DNA from: Hsuehochloa calcarea
Taxonomy: Eukaryota; Streptophyta; Magnoliopsida; Poales; Poaceae
Assembly: GCA_036346395.1 (NCBI GenBank)
Contig: CM070601.1
Coordinates: 16,799,763-16,863,762 of the forward strand
DNA: 64,000 nt
Direction: 5' to 3'
Shown in pieces: positions 22,651 to 34,815 of this stretch (positions within the stretch are counted from its first letter, which is position 1; each line of letters starts with the position of its first letter). The notes under the pieces were generated by a model. That model was not told the DNA's origin. It worked only from the letters and a program-made list of their open reading frames with translations, and made no database searches. The translations under genes and the position numbers were made by a program.

Positions 22651-25600
22651 CTATCCCTGTGTTTTTAGAGAATATAACAATTCCTGGGAGATAGGAAAAC
22701 AAAGCAGTATGATTAAAAAGAAGCAATAGTGAAATAAACAGCTAGACAGTGATTTAGGGATTGAAAATTACCAGATCCCCTTGACCAGAGTCAAGCGAAG
22801 GGTACAGCTCTGAAAGAGATTTCTCCTCCTTCAATCTTTCTAAGCTGTCGAATCGATCCACTTTTGTCTCATCTGTACTGGTGTCCTTGGTTGCAAAGCA
22901 TCCATTTCTGGGGTTCTTCCTAATGTATATCTCGACTTCTTTGGCTTGCTGAGACAACTGAAGAGCAACGAACTGAAAAGATGCAGAAGCAGAGTCTTGC
23001 TTATTCATCTTGAGCCAAGTAAAACTAAAGTTGCTTAAAAAACCGACAAGTTTATAGAAGCAAGTGATTTGTGATCACCTGGCAGAGATGGCGAACAGAG
23101 AGTGTCGGTTGGCAACTGAGATAGGACTTTTCCAATTTAGGCATACTTTGTCCATCAAGTGGAAGTAGAACAAGACACAAGTTCAACTGCAAAACAGAGA
23201 CACAAAAATCAGCAAACCTAACGGATACAAGAAAATGGACTTTTTATACAAGTTCTACAAGCCCAGGGTAGCCTGCACAAGTACATGCATATGCTGATGT
23301 GTATATTGCCTGAGCAACACTACAAAAAAACACACAGCGAGTCAGCGACCCACACAACCGAGGTATGCATCTGACGTGAAAACAAACCAGAAATGCCATC
23401 AGAGATTCACATACAAGATTCCTTTCCGACCAGCCTTTTAGTCTGTTTATAGTATTATGAATATTCCAAATCATAAGTAGGAAATAGAATCTGTAAATCT
23501 AAATACTATTGTGTGTGATGTATGGTTTTTACCTTACTATCAAATTCATCAGCATTGTGGAGATGGTCCACGAACTTGGCAACACGCCCACCCTTCACCA
23601 TCCTTCCACTGGAGCCACCGGCATTGCCATGTCGAGTTTGACTGCGGGTGCCATTTTTTCCCCAGGCAAGCATCTCTCCCCGCAGTGGAGAAGTAGTCAA
23701 GATATCCCTGCCACCTCCTAAATCATCATTATCCTCAAAGCTACTATCGATACTGCCAATGGTCTTAGCAGGGGATGACCGTGGCACAGGCCACCTCCGA
23801 GCTCTTTTCTGCCTTACGTCTGGGGAACGATCATCAACAGAAGACGACTCTTTGCTGCCATCATTGCCATTTTCTTCTCTATCATCATCATCCAAGTCAG
23901 TTGGGGCAATATCAGGAGAACTAGTTTGTCCTCTCCTCCTTGCCCGCATATTCCCCCGAGACTTTCTTGAAGAAGCTGAACCTATTGCTTTTGCGGTGGA
24001 ACGCTTCTTCCCAAGTGCTTCTGTTTGTCTTCGAAAAGTTTCGGCGATGGATGCTTGAATCTTCCATGAGAAAGGAAGCTAATGTCAATAACAATAAGAA
24101 GACGAATACCAAATGAGCAGAGGAAATAATTTCCCTCCAGACATTAAATACATCGATGATTGACAGCCAGATAAACCCACTTTTTTGTTGCGAGTCCTCT
24201 CCTCTTCACTGAAAGCAAGTTCCTGTAGAGTCAAACAGATTAGAATCACTGGAACCAGTAAGTTAAATAAAGAAAACAACTAAGTGTGACAACTGCAGAA
24301 CTTATGCATCACCTCTTCCTCGGACTTATCAATATCTGGATACAAAGCCAAAATTAAAGCGTCATAATTAGGATCATCCCTCAAGGAACGTCTACTTGCA
24401 CAATGAGTGCGGCAAGCTGGGCATTCATTATTTCTGCAAAAACATCGCTGTTATGAATAGCGCTTGTATTCATTATGAGGCCAATGAGACAATATATATA
24501 CAAATATATGTGTGGTATATATGCAAATAACCCCTTATACAATACACATCTAACACCCCCCTCAAATTTATGGTAGATTAACAACATTAAGTTTAGAGAG
24601 ATAGAAGTTATGTTGAGCTCTAGTCTGCGTCTTTGTGAAGAAGTCTGTCAACTGAAGTTCTGAAGGCACATACTGAAGAGCAACAATCTGGTCCTGCACC
24701 TGGGTTCGCATGTAGGAAGCATCAACACCAATATGCTTTGTAAGCTCATGCTTCGCCGGATTTGTAGCAATGCTAATAGCCACTGTACTGTCAGACGAAA
24801 GAGGAGTGGTGCTGAAATAGAAACACCAAAATCCACAAGTAACCACTGTAGCCAAATAACCTCCGTAGCCAACAAAGCCATAGCTCGCAACTCTGCCTCA
24901 GCACTCGAATGAGAAACTGGTGTCTGCTTCTTAGTCTTCCAAGCAATGAGAGAACCACCAAGAAAAACACAATAGACAGAAAGAGACCGGCGATCAGAAT
25001 AATCACTAGCCTGTAGCATCGAATATACCGAGTCAGAAAGAGTTGGAACCAGATAAAAAACCGCGGTAACATGCGGTTACGGCAGATCACAGTTTACAGT
25101 CCGAGCGGATCGGAAAAACCGCCGAAAAATTTTTTGCTCCTTTTGATTCTGCTTTCTCCCATGTGGGCAGAGCCCTCATCCTTTTGCTCACTTATTGCTA
25201 GTAATTGCCCCACCCACTACCATTTGTTTATTTGCTCACTTATTGCCTCCTCTTGGCCTCTTCCTCCCTCTCATTCCCCATTTCCAGAGCATCTCTTCCT
25301 CTCATTCTCCATTAGCTCAAGCAAGCACTAAGTCACCCATCACAAGCAAGCACAAGGGCAAGCACAAGGAAGCGGGAGCAAGAAGACAAGCACAAGCAAA
25401 GTCGAAAGTTTCCATTACGCCTTGTGTCCTTCAATACCAATGCGAACGTTTACGATGGGTCGAACCCACATATTACCAACAACTTTACAATCATTGGTTA
25501 CAATATGCACACGAAACACACACTTGGGATCAATACAAGGCTCACTAGCACAATTTGAAGGACTTATACTCTATGATAACAACGACTACATTGCACAACC

Positions 25601-28600
25601 TTCGTTTCGACAATGTATTGGTATGAATTACTTCTCATTATTGTTTTTGTATGCTAGTCAAGCTATCGTTCATTATCATTAGCTTATGTTTTTATTGTGT
25701 TACATGCTTTAGAATACTTGGACGAGAGGATCGCTGAGAGCAAGCAACCAAGGATGACTTTTATGTACATCTTGAAACATTTTCCCATTAATATTTGCAT
25801 TATTCTAAATTTAAATTTCATAATTACCATTTTCCCCAAATTAGGTTTCCGGTTTTCCCGATTCGAGGTTCATCGCGAGAATCGTCCTATTCGGCCAGAA
25901 AATTTGGAGTTCAAAAATCAAAATTTGAATTGCCCGGTTTTTTAAATTTCGAGAGCGTGCAGAATCGTCAAGGATTCTGATCTATCACTTCGAGATTTCA
26001 ACCGTGCGAGATTTGGATCCCTGGTTGGAACAAGGAAAAACAGACGACGAGTGATGGTTCCACAAAGATATCGTAGAGCACGAAGAAGATGACTATAGTG
26101 GAGCTGAGTGGGAGCAGAAACAAACTGACTCAAGATATGGACAGGGTACGAAATGTCAGGACGAGTGACACCCAGATAAACAAGACTCCCAACAAAGTGA
26201 CAATAGCGAGTAGGATCAGTAAGAGGCTCACCATCAGTGGGTCGAAGATGAACATTAAGCTCCATGGGAGTCTCAGCGGTGTGCTGATTCGTAAGAGAAA
26301 CACAATCAAGAAGATCCTGAATATATTTTTCTTGGGACAGGTAGAAACCCTCAGGCGTAGAAATAACATCAATCCCAAGAAAATAGCGAAGAGGACCCAG
26401 ATTAGACATGAGAAACTGCTCATTAAGACGCTCTTTAACAAAAATGATGTACTGATAATCATCTCCAATAATGATCATATCATCAACATATAAAAGGAGA
26501 AGCGTCTGACCACGAGGTGAAGTGTGAATAAAAAGAGCAGGATCATGAGTACGGGCAGAGAAACAAGTTGCAGTGACAACAAAAGAGAAACGATCAAACC
26601 AAGCACGAGTAGCTTGCTTGAGGCCATAAAGATATCGGCGAAGGCGACAAACCATACCCTCAGGAACAGAATACCCCGGTGGTGGCTGTATAAAAACCTC
26701 CTCACGCAGCTCACCATTGAGAAAGATATTCTTGACATCAAACTGAGAGATGGACCATGCCTAAACAGACGCCACAGCAAGAAGAATGCGTATGGTGGTC
26801 ATATGAGCCACATAAGCAAATGTCTCATCATAATCACGACCATGCTCCAGCTGAAAATCACGTGCCACGAGACGAGCCTTGTAGCGCTCAAGAGAAACAT
26901 CAGAGCGGGTCTTAACCTTGTAGACCCATTTGCACGTGATAGGAGTAACATGTGCGGGAAGAGGGACAAGATCCCACGTGCCAGTATACTCAAGGGCAGC
27001 AATCTCCTCTTCCATCGTATGCTGCCACTCCTGATGAACAGTAACATCATAATAAGAAGTTGGTTCGGCAAGAGCCGTTAAACAAAAGAACATAGGAAAC
27101 CGAATAGACTGACGATCACGAAGAGCATATCGAGGAGGAGAGGCCGAAGAAGATGACCCATCAGAAGAAGATGACGCATCAGGGGAATTCTCAACACGCA
27201 GACGACGATTGTAGTAAAAAGAATAAGGAACAAGATCAGGAGGAGCCTCTGGAGAGGGTGGTAGTGGCGAAGGAGATGATGGAGGAGGCACAGAGGCCAA
27301 AGGCTGTGATGGAGGTGTGGTGACCATGAGAGTGGCAGGAAAGTCAGGAAAGAAAGAGGTTCAACAAGAGATAATGGAGTAGTGGAAGGAGAAGGACGAG
27401 GGTAGAAAGGACGAGACTCATCAAAAGTGACGTCCCGAGAAACCCGCATCCGTCGACCAATAGGATCCCAACAACAATATCTCTTATACTCAGCGATATA
27501 GCCCAGAAAAACACACTCCGCGGACTGAGCGGTCAGCTTGGTGCGCTCACGAGGGGCAATAAGAACATAGCACACACACCCAAAGAGGCGAAGACTAGAA
27601 TAGTCAGGAGGCTTACCACAGAGACGCTCAACTGGGATCCCACCCTGAAGAGCAGAAGAAGGATGAATGTTAATCAAGAAAGTGACAGTAAAAACAACCT
27701 CAACCTAGAAGTGTGGTGGGACAACAGAAGCAAGCATAAGAGCACAGGCTGTCTCAAGAAGATGATGATGCCTCCGTTCAGCCACACTGTTCTGGGCATG
27801 AGCACTAGGGCAAGAGAACTAAGAGAGAGTGCCATGCTCAGCAAGAAAACTACGAGGGACTCCTGACAAGTATTCTCCAGCAGAGTCAGCACGAAAGACA
27901 CGAATAGAAGAATCAAACTGAGTACGGATCATGAAGGCAAAAGTCTTGTAGATGGATAAAACCTCACTACAAGAAGACATAAAGTATATCCATGTGTGGC
28001 GAGAAAAGTCATCAATAAAAATTATATAATATCGATGACCTTTCGAAACGAAAGGAGCCGGACCCTATACATCAGAATGAATAAGATCAAAAGGACGTTG
28101 TGACACTGACTCACTGGAAGGATAGGGAAGTTGAAGTTGTTTACCAAGCATACAACCCTGACAATTCAGAGAAACATCACCAGACACAGACCTTAAAAGA
28201 CCGTGACGAAGTAAGGAAGATAGACGCGACCCGCAAAGATGTCCCAAACGATGATGTCACCGAGCAAAAGACGCAGAGGATGCAGCAGAAGCAGTGACGA
28301 CGGTGGAGGCAACAAGACTGGCAGGGGCAGCGGAAGGAAGATGAAGCTAGTCAAGCTCCCAAAGACATTGTGAGTCACAGCGGCAAGAGTCAGTACCAAT
28401 CAGAGTCCCCGTGTGTCGATCCTGAACACAACAAGAATCAGAATCAAGAATAACACGACAACCATGATCATTGAGCTGACCGGCAGATATGAGCTGTATT
28501 GTTAGTTTGGGAACATGAGAAACAGCAGGAACATGCAAAGAGAAATTCGAAAGAGTGCCTCGTCCTACGACAGAAAGAGAGATACCATCTGCTGTCTGAA

Positions 28601-31600
28601 CAGTGATAGGAGCGGCTAAGGGATGAATGGAAGTGAGACTGGTGGAATAAGATGTCATATGAAAGGAAGCACCAGAGTCAAGAATCCAAGGTGATATACC
28701 CAAGGATCGAAAAACCGTTTCCGGGGGAGATCCCGCCAGGGAGTCGGGAAAAAAACCGGTCGGTTACCGGTTTTTCCTGGAAAAAAACCCGGTTGAATTT
28801 CGCATGAATTCGCTTAAAAACCATCAGAAAATCGAAATTTAAAAATTGAATTTGCAAACTCTGGAAAAACCGGCTGGTATTTAGATTCCTGCTACCCACC
28901 GAAATCCGCTTCTGCATGGCATTCTGCGTAGGATTTCTATCCTGGATATACCGAGGAAGAAGTAAAGGTGGTCTCTCACTAGAAGACATGCGGCAAGAGA
29001 CCAATGTAACTAGACGGTGCAGAAGCAACTATGCGATGCAGCAGTGTGAGAAACTCCTGAGAATCAGAAACACCAGAGCTCCGCTGAGAGGAACCACTAG
29101 TGCCCTTCGGAGGATGGTCACCACGACGTAAAACCTTCTTCTTGGAGCAGAGCTGCTCCACATGTCCATGCTTGTTGCAATAGGTGTAGTAGAGTCTCCT
29201 ACCAATAGCAGCTGTCACTGGTGAAGACACAACTGGTGATGGAGTAGTTGTAGCAGGTGTAGAAGCTGGAGGAGCTGCCGAACCAAGGAAGCGATCGAAG
29301 CAATGAAGGACCCGCAATATGAAGGCGAATTTCCTCAGCACGAACAACTGCAAGGGCCTCCAACAAAGTCACACGAGGTGTCGTGCCAGCAACTGAGCAC
29401 AAGTCTGCTCATACTCAACCCGAAGACGTGTCAAAAAGTCTTAGATGCAACGAAGCTCTAGGTGAGACTGCTGACGCTGACAGCACTGACAAGTATGACA
29501 AACATCTGGCCCTAAAGAGTCAATCTGACGCTATATCGCAGACAATTAGGCATAGAACTCGTCCACAGTGGCATCTTCTGCTGCAATGCGGCTCGCTCGA
29601 CGCTGTGAAGATCTGAGGAATCACCGACACTCGGCGGTTGCGCAGATGTGTCCACATCAACTATGCTGAAGCCCAACCAACCACATCTCCAGTGAATTGC
29701 ACCTCTATGCTAGCAACCAGAATAGCAGAGGCACGAACATCCACATCAATCCATGTCTTGTGGGCAGCATACTGAGTCTGAAAAGTCTCCATGGCATCAT
29801 CAAAAGCATCAGATGCCTCCTTATGAGCGTCTTCGGAAGTAGTCTTCGGGAGCATAGGCTCAGCAGGTGGAGCAGGGCGAGGCGGGCAAGACAACTCACC
29901 GGTAAGAAGCTCCCAAAGGTGTTGACCACGCATGTGCTCAAACTAGTCGCGATAATTGAGACCATCGAAGATCACCGGACAGCGAGGAATGGAAACAGTG
30001 GCCATTGGTAGGTGGCGCTGGATGGCGCGGTGACCAAGACAACGAAGTCTAACCGGCGGCGCTGGACGGCGCGGCGGTTAGAACGACGTACTGTTTTTTT
30101 TTTTGAATGGGCCGACTCAATTAAAAATCGGCCTGAGGCCTACTAGAACAAACGCTTCGAGGGAACCCTAGTTCCCCAGACAGTGGTGGCGGCGCAGCAG
30201 GCCAAATCGACGGCGGCACCAAAGAAAGCGGCGGCGACGAGGGTGCCGGTGGCTGCTGCCTCCCTCCTCCGCTCTCCAGCAGCCTCCGTCGACGAGAGGC
30301 AAGATGTGGCGGTCTGAGAGGCTCCCCGAGCGGCGGCGTCCCAAAGCGGCGGCGGGAGACTCCCCGGTGAAGGCGGCGGCTCCTTGGTGATGGCGGTGGC
30401 GGCTCCCCGGCAGTGGCCGCTCGACCTGCTACGAGACAACACCGCACACGGCCACACGAGGAACTAGGGTTCCCCGGAAGCGGTGGTGGATCCCCAGCCC
30501 GAAGATGCGGCGTGACCCGACGAGGCCCTAGATGACGGACGCATCGAAGAAGACGCAGTCGATCGGGACGTCCACGGGCTGGCAGCGCGCGGCGGAGCAA
30601 GTGGAGGCGGTCGTACTCGAGGATGAGGTGCTCCAGATCCTCGTCGTTGGTGACGGAGACGAGCGCAACAAGCAAAGCGACAGGCAAAACCAGCGACAGC
30701 GGCGGCTGGAAAAGAAGAACCAGCGGCGGCGGCGAAAAAAACCCTAAGTATGCTCTGATACCATGTTATGAATAGCGGTTGTATTCATTATGAGGCCAAT
30801 AGGCCAATATATATACAAGTACATGTGTGACATATATGCAAATAAACCCTTGTACAATACAAATCTAACAATCGCATCACTTAGTTTATCATAGAAAGAA
30901 AGTATTTTTTGGATTTTGAAACCCCAATCATGTTGGATCTGACACTGAGACAATACATTTTAGACAAATAATATAGGGACCATACCCAAGCCGCATGGAT
31001 TTATCTATGCAGTCCCTGCAAAACCGGTGCAAACACTCCATAACCGTCCTTGTCTTCCGGATAATGCCTGCAAAATAGAACCATAAGACAAGCAGATGGT
31101 CAGATACGCACAGTTTGCACAGAAATGCAACTTACAGTTTCACATTGAAAAGCTTACTCAACCCAGCTTCCTAACATAAACTAGCTAGTTGCACTTATAC
31201 AAACTGTTGTGAAGTGTGAAGATCATAAGCTTTGTCATGTGACTTTTTGGAAGGGAAAAAGAAACAGCAGTTATTTATTTCTTAAACATCTCCTTATTTA
31301 TCAGAGGACAGTCACAATATGCATACTTGCAAAACAGAAACATGTGGACTGTTGAATTTGCTAGTATCACCTTTTGTAGTAAATACTAATAAAAAGAACT
31401 GGCATCTAAACAACATCATCATCCAACTCCAATTACAAGTAGCGCTGTCAAGAGAAACTATACAAAGTAAAGAGAAATTTTTATATCTGAATCTGAAAGC
31501 AACTTGACAAAGCATATCCTTACCTAGGCATATAGGGCATTGCACTTCCTTCCGTATATCCATTAATTTCACTAGTATAAACCTGTATGAGAAAACAATA

Positions 31601-33735
31601 TTTAGGCACCAGTTTCAAGCTTTGACTAACATCAAGATCAAATCTTTCATTATCCATTACCATATCAATTACTGATCTACAATTTATGGAACATATAGAA
31701 GTGCACTACAATATTATTTTCTTTTTTAAAACAACGCACAGCTACGATATAAAGGTAATGTTCACAGTGGGATCATAGAAGGATACAACAAAAAAAATAT
31801 GAAATTATTAGCACCTGAGCAGTAATTGAACACTGGAAAGGGTTCTTAATTGATAGCTTGTCAACTCATATTTGACAGGTGGAAGACTAAAATGAACACT
31901 TGTACACTTATAGTGGCTGGAAAGTCGACTGGATTCAATTAAATATCTGAGAGATCCAAGAAGTACCAACAAAGTCCAGACACACCAATAGGAGGTCTAC
32001 AAAAAAACTATGCCTACATAATCTGGACCAAATCTGACAATGTGTGTGCCCCAATCTAACAATAGAGCTTCTCTAATGAGCAATATGCTTTCCTAATTGG
32101 AAACTGCACAGATCCTACAGTAATTGAGGGGCTGATTTGCACCTAGCAACTAGTATTAACTGAAGGACAGACACATACACAATAGAAAAGGAAAAAGAGA
32201 AGAATAGAACTCTGATCTACTATGCAGTGATCCTTATGAATTTCGGTAGCGAGGAAAGACTAAAAAGACAGCTAATGGAAGGGAAATCATATGCTATGTC
32301 ACAAGAACAAGAAAAGCATGTGCACCAAACTGAGTTAACAGTCATGGAGATCAGGATAGCAACAGTAGAACCTGATACCAGATATTTAGAGCTCGACGGC
32401 GCAATCAATGACCAAGAAAACTGCAGACTCTTCCAATGCACTGCTGGAAACATGGAGAACAGATCCCCAACACAGATGAAGGTGGCACCTATGACGTAAC
32501 TGAGCCCCACCGGGAGATCTTACATAGGCTGAATGCGCTTGAATGCCATCCTGCCGCTTGACATTAAGAGCACGGTGTCTCCACAGAACAATTCGACATA
32601 ACGAACACGGGTGTTCGGGTGGCAGCCTAGCAGGGGAGCTCAGACGGACGCCTAAGCATGGTACGACCACTGTGATCCTGGAGGTCAGGCTATCAGTAAC
32701 GAAGCAGACGCACGAAAGAGTTCGCCGTCGCTGCACACGATTCAGGAGCAACAAAAACGGCGAACTGTTCCAATACATGACTGAAACCACGACGAACAGG
32801 ACTGCCGGTTCAGATGTGGCTGGCCGCTCCGGCATAACAGTTTCGGCATGCGGCGATCCACCCTGGATGCCGCTCGTAGCATTTGCCGTCACGAGCACGG
32901 CGCCTCCGCGGAGCCGTGCGACATAACGAAAGCATGCATGCTACCGAAAGATCCCACGCCTCAGCGGTGACGGGAGCGCTCGCGCCGACGCGACACGAAC
33001 GAAGCGGCCACCACCAGTGCCGCCGGCTCCGCCGAACGGGAACAGCTCATGGTGGCCCGCCGCCGCCACGACGAACCCAAGCCAGCTTCACGAGGTACGA
33101 CACCACGAAGATCCCATGCCTCGCAGGCAACGGGAGAGCTCAAGCCGACGCGGTACGACAAAGCGACCGCCGCCAGTACCGCCGGCTAGACCAGACGCCC
33201 AGACACCTCCCGTCGGTGGCTTTCGCTACCACCCCTGCCGAACCGGAGCTAGCACACGGGGACGCGGCACGAAGACGACGCCAAATCGCAACGGAGGCCA
33301 GAGGAGGCGAAAGGCAAAGGAGATGGGAGATGGCGTTCACGGTTTACTTACTCGTCCATGTCGCCGTCGCTCTGCGACGACTGGCTGTCGCAGTCTTCGT
33401 CGACCACGCCGCCGCCGCCTTCCTCCTCCTCCGCATCGGAATCTGCCAAGCCCATCAAACACGCATGCCGCTTATAGATACCCACACAGAAACAGAGAAC
33501 GCGATGCGTACGCGCATCGCGAGGAGAGAGAGGCGTCGGCGGCGGCCGGGCGTCCTCATAGCTCACCACCATCGAGCCGCTCCTTCCCCTGCTCCGCGGC
33601 GCCTCCGTTCAGCATCTTCGGGGAGTGGCCGCCGCCGCTAGCGTTGGCGCCAGCGCCAACGGCGCCGGGAGCTTCTTCGACGTGGCCGTCGTGGTCGAGA
33701 GCGGACGACGGGAGCGGGCGCTTCTGCGCGGGCAT
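22651..33735 (-). CDS. RING1: RING1-type E3 ubiquitin ligase, Polycomb repressive complex 1
   Basis: Plant RING1 proteins monoubiquitinate histone H2A in the nucleus. Ten exons splice in frame to 477 residues: 33567-33735, 33352-33442, 31524-31582, 30986-31067, 24313-24433, 24181-24222, 23533-24060, 23079-23186, 22772-22972, 22651-22683. Exon 1 has 56 residues and starts at MPAQKRP. An acidic stretch (DSDAEEEEGGGG, about 57-87) precedes a complete RING finger at about 102-141: CPIC, CLHRFCRDC, CPACR. A basic Ser/Arg/Lys-rich middle and a C-terminal region fitting the RAWUL domain (about 350-477) follow, ending in LLYSLKTQG. All junctions are GT-AG and in phase, and no lesion was seen. Intron 4 (24434-30985) contains a 6.4 kb Copia element on the same strand, only 15 bp from exon 5. 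The nearest Arabidopsis relatives are RING1A and RING1B. Confidence 0.93.
24449..24555 (-). repeat. 3' LTR of intronic Copia
   Basis: 107 bp with TGTTA...TAACA ends. It now forms the sequence just upstream of the exon 5 acceptor, so the branch point for intron 4 probably lies in it. Confidence 0.9.
25050..26023. mobile_element. Non-autonomous hAT element in Copia RT
   Basis: Perfect 8 bp duplication GTTGGAAC at 25042-25049 and 26024-26031, splitting the RT/RNase H frame. The ends are CAGATAAAAAACCG and, inverted, CAGGGATCCAAATC, so the terminal repeats are short and imperfect. The inside shows no transposase. AAAAACCG/CGGTTTTTT motifs near the ends resemble the element at 28701-28944. Confidence 0.82.
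28701..28944. mobile_element. Small hAT MITE at gag/protease junction of the Copia
   Basis: Perfect 8 bp duplication GATATACC at 28693-28700 and 28945-28952. A 244 bp element with ends CAAGGATCGAAA and, inverted, CAGGATAGAAAT, rich in AAAACCGG motifs. Confidence 0.85.
30752..30763 (-). other. Primer-binding site of intronic Copia
   Basis: TGGTATCAGAGC on the minus strand, directly abutting the 5' LTR. Confidence 0.85.
30764..30870 (-). repeat. 5' LTR of intronic Copia
   Basis: 107 bp, same ends as the left copy. It contains TATATATA-type sequence that could serve as a promoter. Confidence 0.9.
32925..33195. repeat. Imperfect duplicated block of about 100 bp in intron 2
   Basis: Two similar GC-rich blocks, about 32945-33030 and 33095-33190, share AAGATCCCA, CGACGCG and CAGTACCGCCGGCT-like sequence. 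They lie within intron 2 (31583-33351) of the RING1-type gene, which is GC-rich at its 5' end and AT-rich elsewhere. Confidence 0.5.
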
Positions 33736-34489
33736 TCCGGCCGCTTGGCTCTACGCCCCCCCTGCTCCGCGATGCGTTCGTTTCGGCCTCGAGGGGGAGG
33801 CGCGGGCGGAGGAGAGGAGCGAGGAGGAGGGGAGGTGGGTCGAAGCGGCTCGGGTCGACTCGAGGGAGGCGGAGAGCGAGAGGAAAAGAAAGGCAAGGCA
33901 ATAGAGGGGGTGCGTGTGTCATGTAACTTTGGGTTGGTGCGGTGGTGCCGATGCGCGTGCGTGTGTCGACTCGTGGCTGGCTCGGCTGGCGCTCGGCGCT
34001 CGGCGCTCGCGGCCCACCTCGCCCGCTTTCGTTTGCCGAATGCACGAACGGTGGAGGCGGCGCGACGAACCGCGCGGCCGCACGGCACGGCGCATGCAGG
34101 GCAGCGGCACACGGGCCTCGGCCGCCGTCTGACGGCCGTGCGACTGTCCGATTTTTTTAAAAGCGCCGGATGCAAAATCCGGCGGGTGAATGTGTTCGTT
34201 CGCATCGTTCCATGTCAAGAAGCTAGTCTTCGATCACGTCCGCCGGTGCATTTTTGGGTCAACGGGAACGACAGCCACTACGGGCTAAACTTTAGGGATT
34301 TCAATGAGAAAGCACAGTTTACACGAGGCAATGAGAGGGGATCATTGTTAGGATTACTGAACTGATGGCTACAAATGTAAGTAGATTGAAATTACTGTTG
34401 TTATATTGGCTATACATCTTTTGTCTTTACTCCTTAAAAGGAGTAGTGGTGGTGAGTGGTGTGTTTTTCCTTTTTCCCTCACAAAAAAA
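33736..34489 (-). promoter_or_regulatory. 5' region of the RING1-type gene
   Basis: GC-rich to about 34200 (CpG-rich, as is usual for grass 5' regions), then AT-richer. It should hold the 5' UTR and promoter. No TATA box was recognised. Long open frames here on both strands reflect base composition and are not called. Confidence 0.45.
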
Positions 34490-34815
34490 GTTATGTACCG
34501 ACTCGTAGATCCATGACTCGATTCCTTTCCCCAACACAAAAAAAACTTGTGTGCTGATTCGCGGGCCCATGACTGGATTCCCTTCCTCAACACAAAAAAA
34601 ACTTGTGCGCCAATCCGTGGGCCCATAACTCAATCCCCTTCCTCAATACAAAAAAAAAACTTATGTGCTGATCCGCAGGCCCATGACTGGATTCACTTCC
34701 TCAACACAAAAAAAAACTTGTACACCGATCCATGGCCCTATGACTCGATCCCCTTCCTCAACAAAAAAAACTTGTGTGCCGATCCGTGGGCCCATGACTC
34801 GATTCCCTTCCTCTC
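34490..34815. repeat. Tandem repeat, about 57 bp unit, six copies
   Basis: Each unit has the pattern CTTGTGTGCCGATCCGTGG, then GCCCATGACTCGATTCCC, then TTCCTCAACACAAAAAAA, diverged by about 10-20 percent. The copies start at about 34490, 34546, 34603, 34662, 34717 and 34768. Confidence 0.85.

Larger units (their letters stand above)
24568..30005 (-). pseudogene. Copia gag-pol, degenerate
   Basis: Gag starts at 30005 and has an early TAG about 20 codons in. The protease motif ILDSGAS is at about 28660-28690. Integrase zinc-binding residues lie at about 28065-28250 (CQGCMLGKQ) and the core follows to about 27080. RT (27327-26032) has YGLKQATRAW and the catalytic LLYVDDMIIIG. RNase H (25041-24568) has SDRRSLSVYCVFLGG and ends in a short conserved tail. 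The frame is broken repeatedly by stops and frameshifts and by the two hAT insertions, so this copy cannot encode a working polyprotein. Confidence 0.88.
24449..30870 (-). mobile_element. Full-length Copia element in intron 4 of the RING1-type gene
   Basis: Perfect target duplication ATCGC at 24444-24448 and 30871-30875. LTRs of only 107 bp lie at 24449-24555 and 30764-30870; by eye they differ at about 11 positions, so the insertion is not recent. The primer site TGGTATCAGAGC (minus strand, 30752-30763) touches the right LTR, and a purine tract GAGGGGGG (minus strand) touches the left one. Order on the minus strand: GC-rich leader, gag, protease, integrase, RT, RNase H. The element lies in the same direction as the host gene. 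Two hAT elements are inserted in it (25050-26023 and 28701-28944), and stops and frameshifts disrupt the polyprotein. Confidence 0.93.

Noticed and set aside
30121..30747. 188-codon frame on the minus strand between primer site and gag
   Set aside because: GC-rich leader of the Copia element; the gag start is at 30005 in a different frame.
33017..34365. Several long frames (up to 295 codons) antisense to RING1 exons 1-2 and promoter
   Set aside because: They result from high GC content; they lie opposite a well-supported exon and lack protein-like composition.
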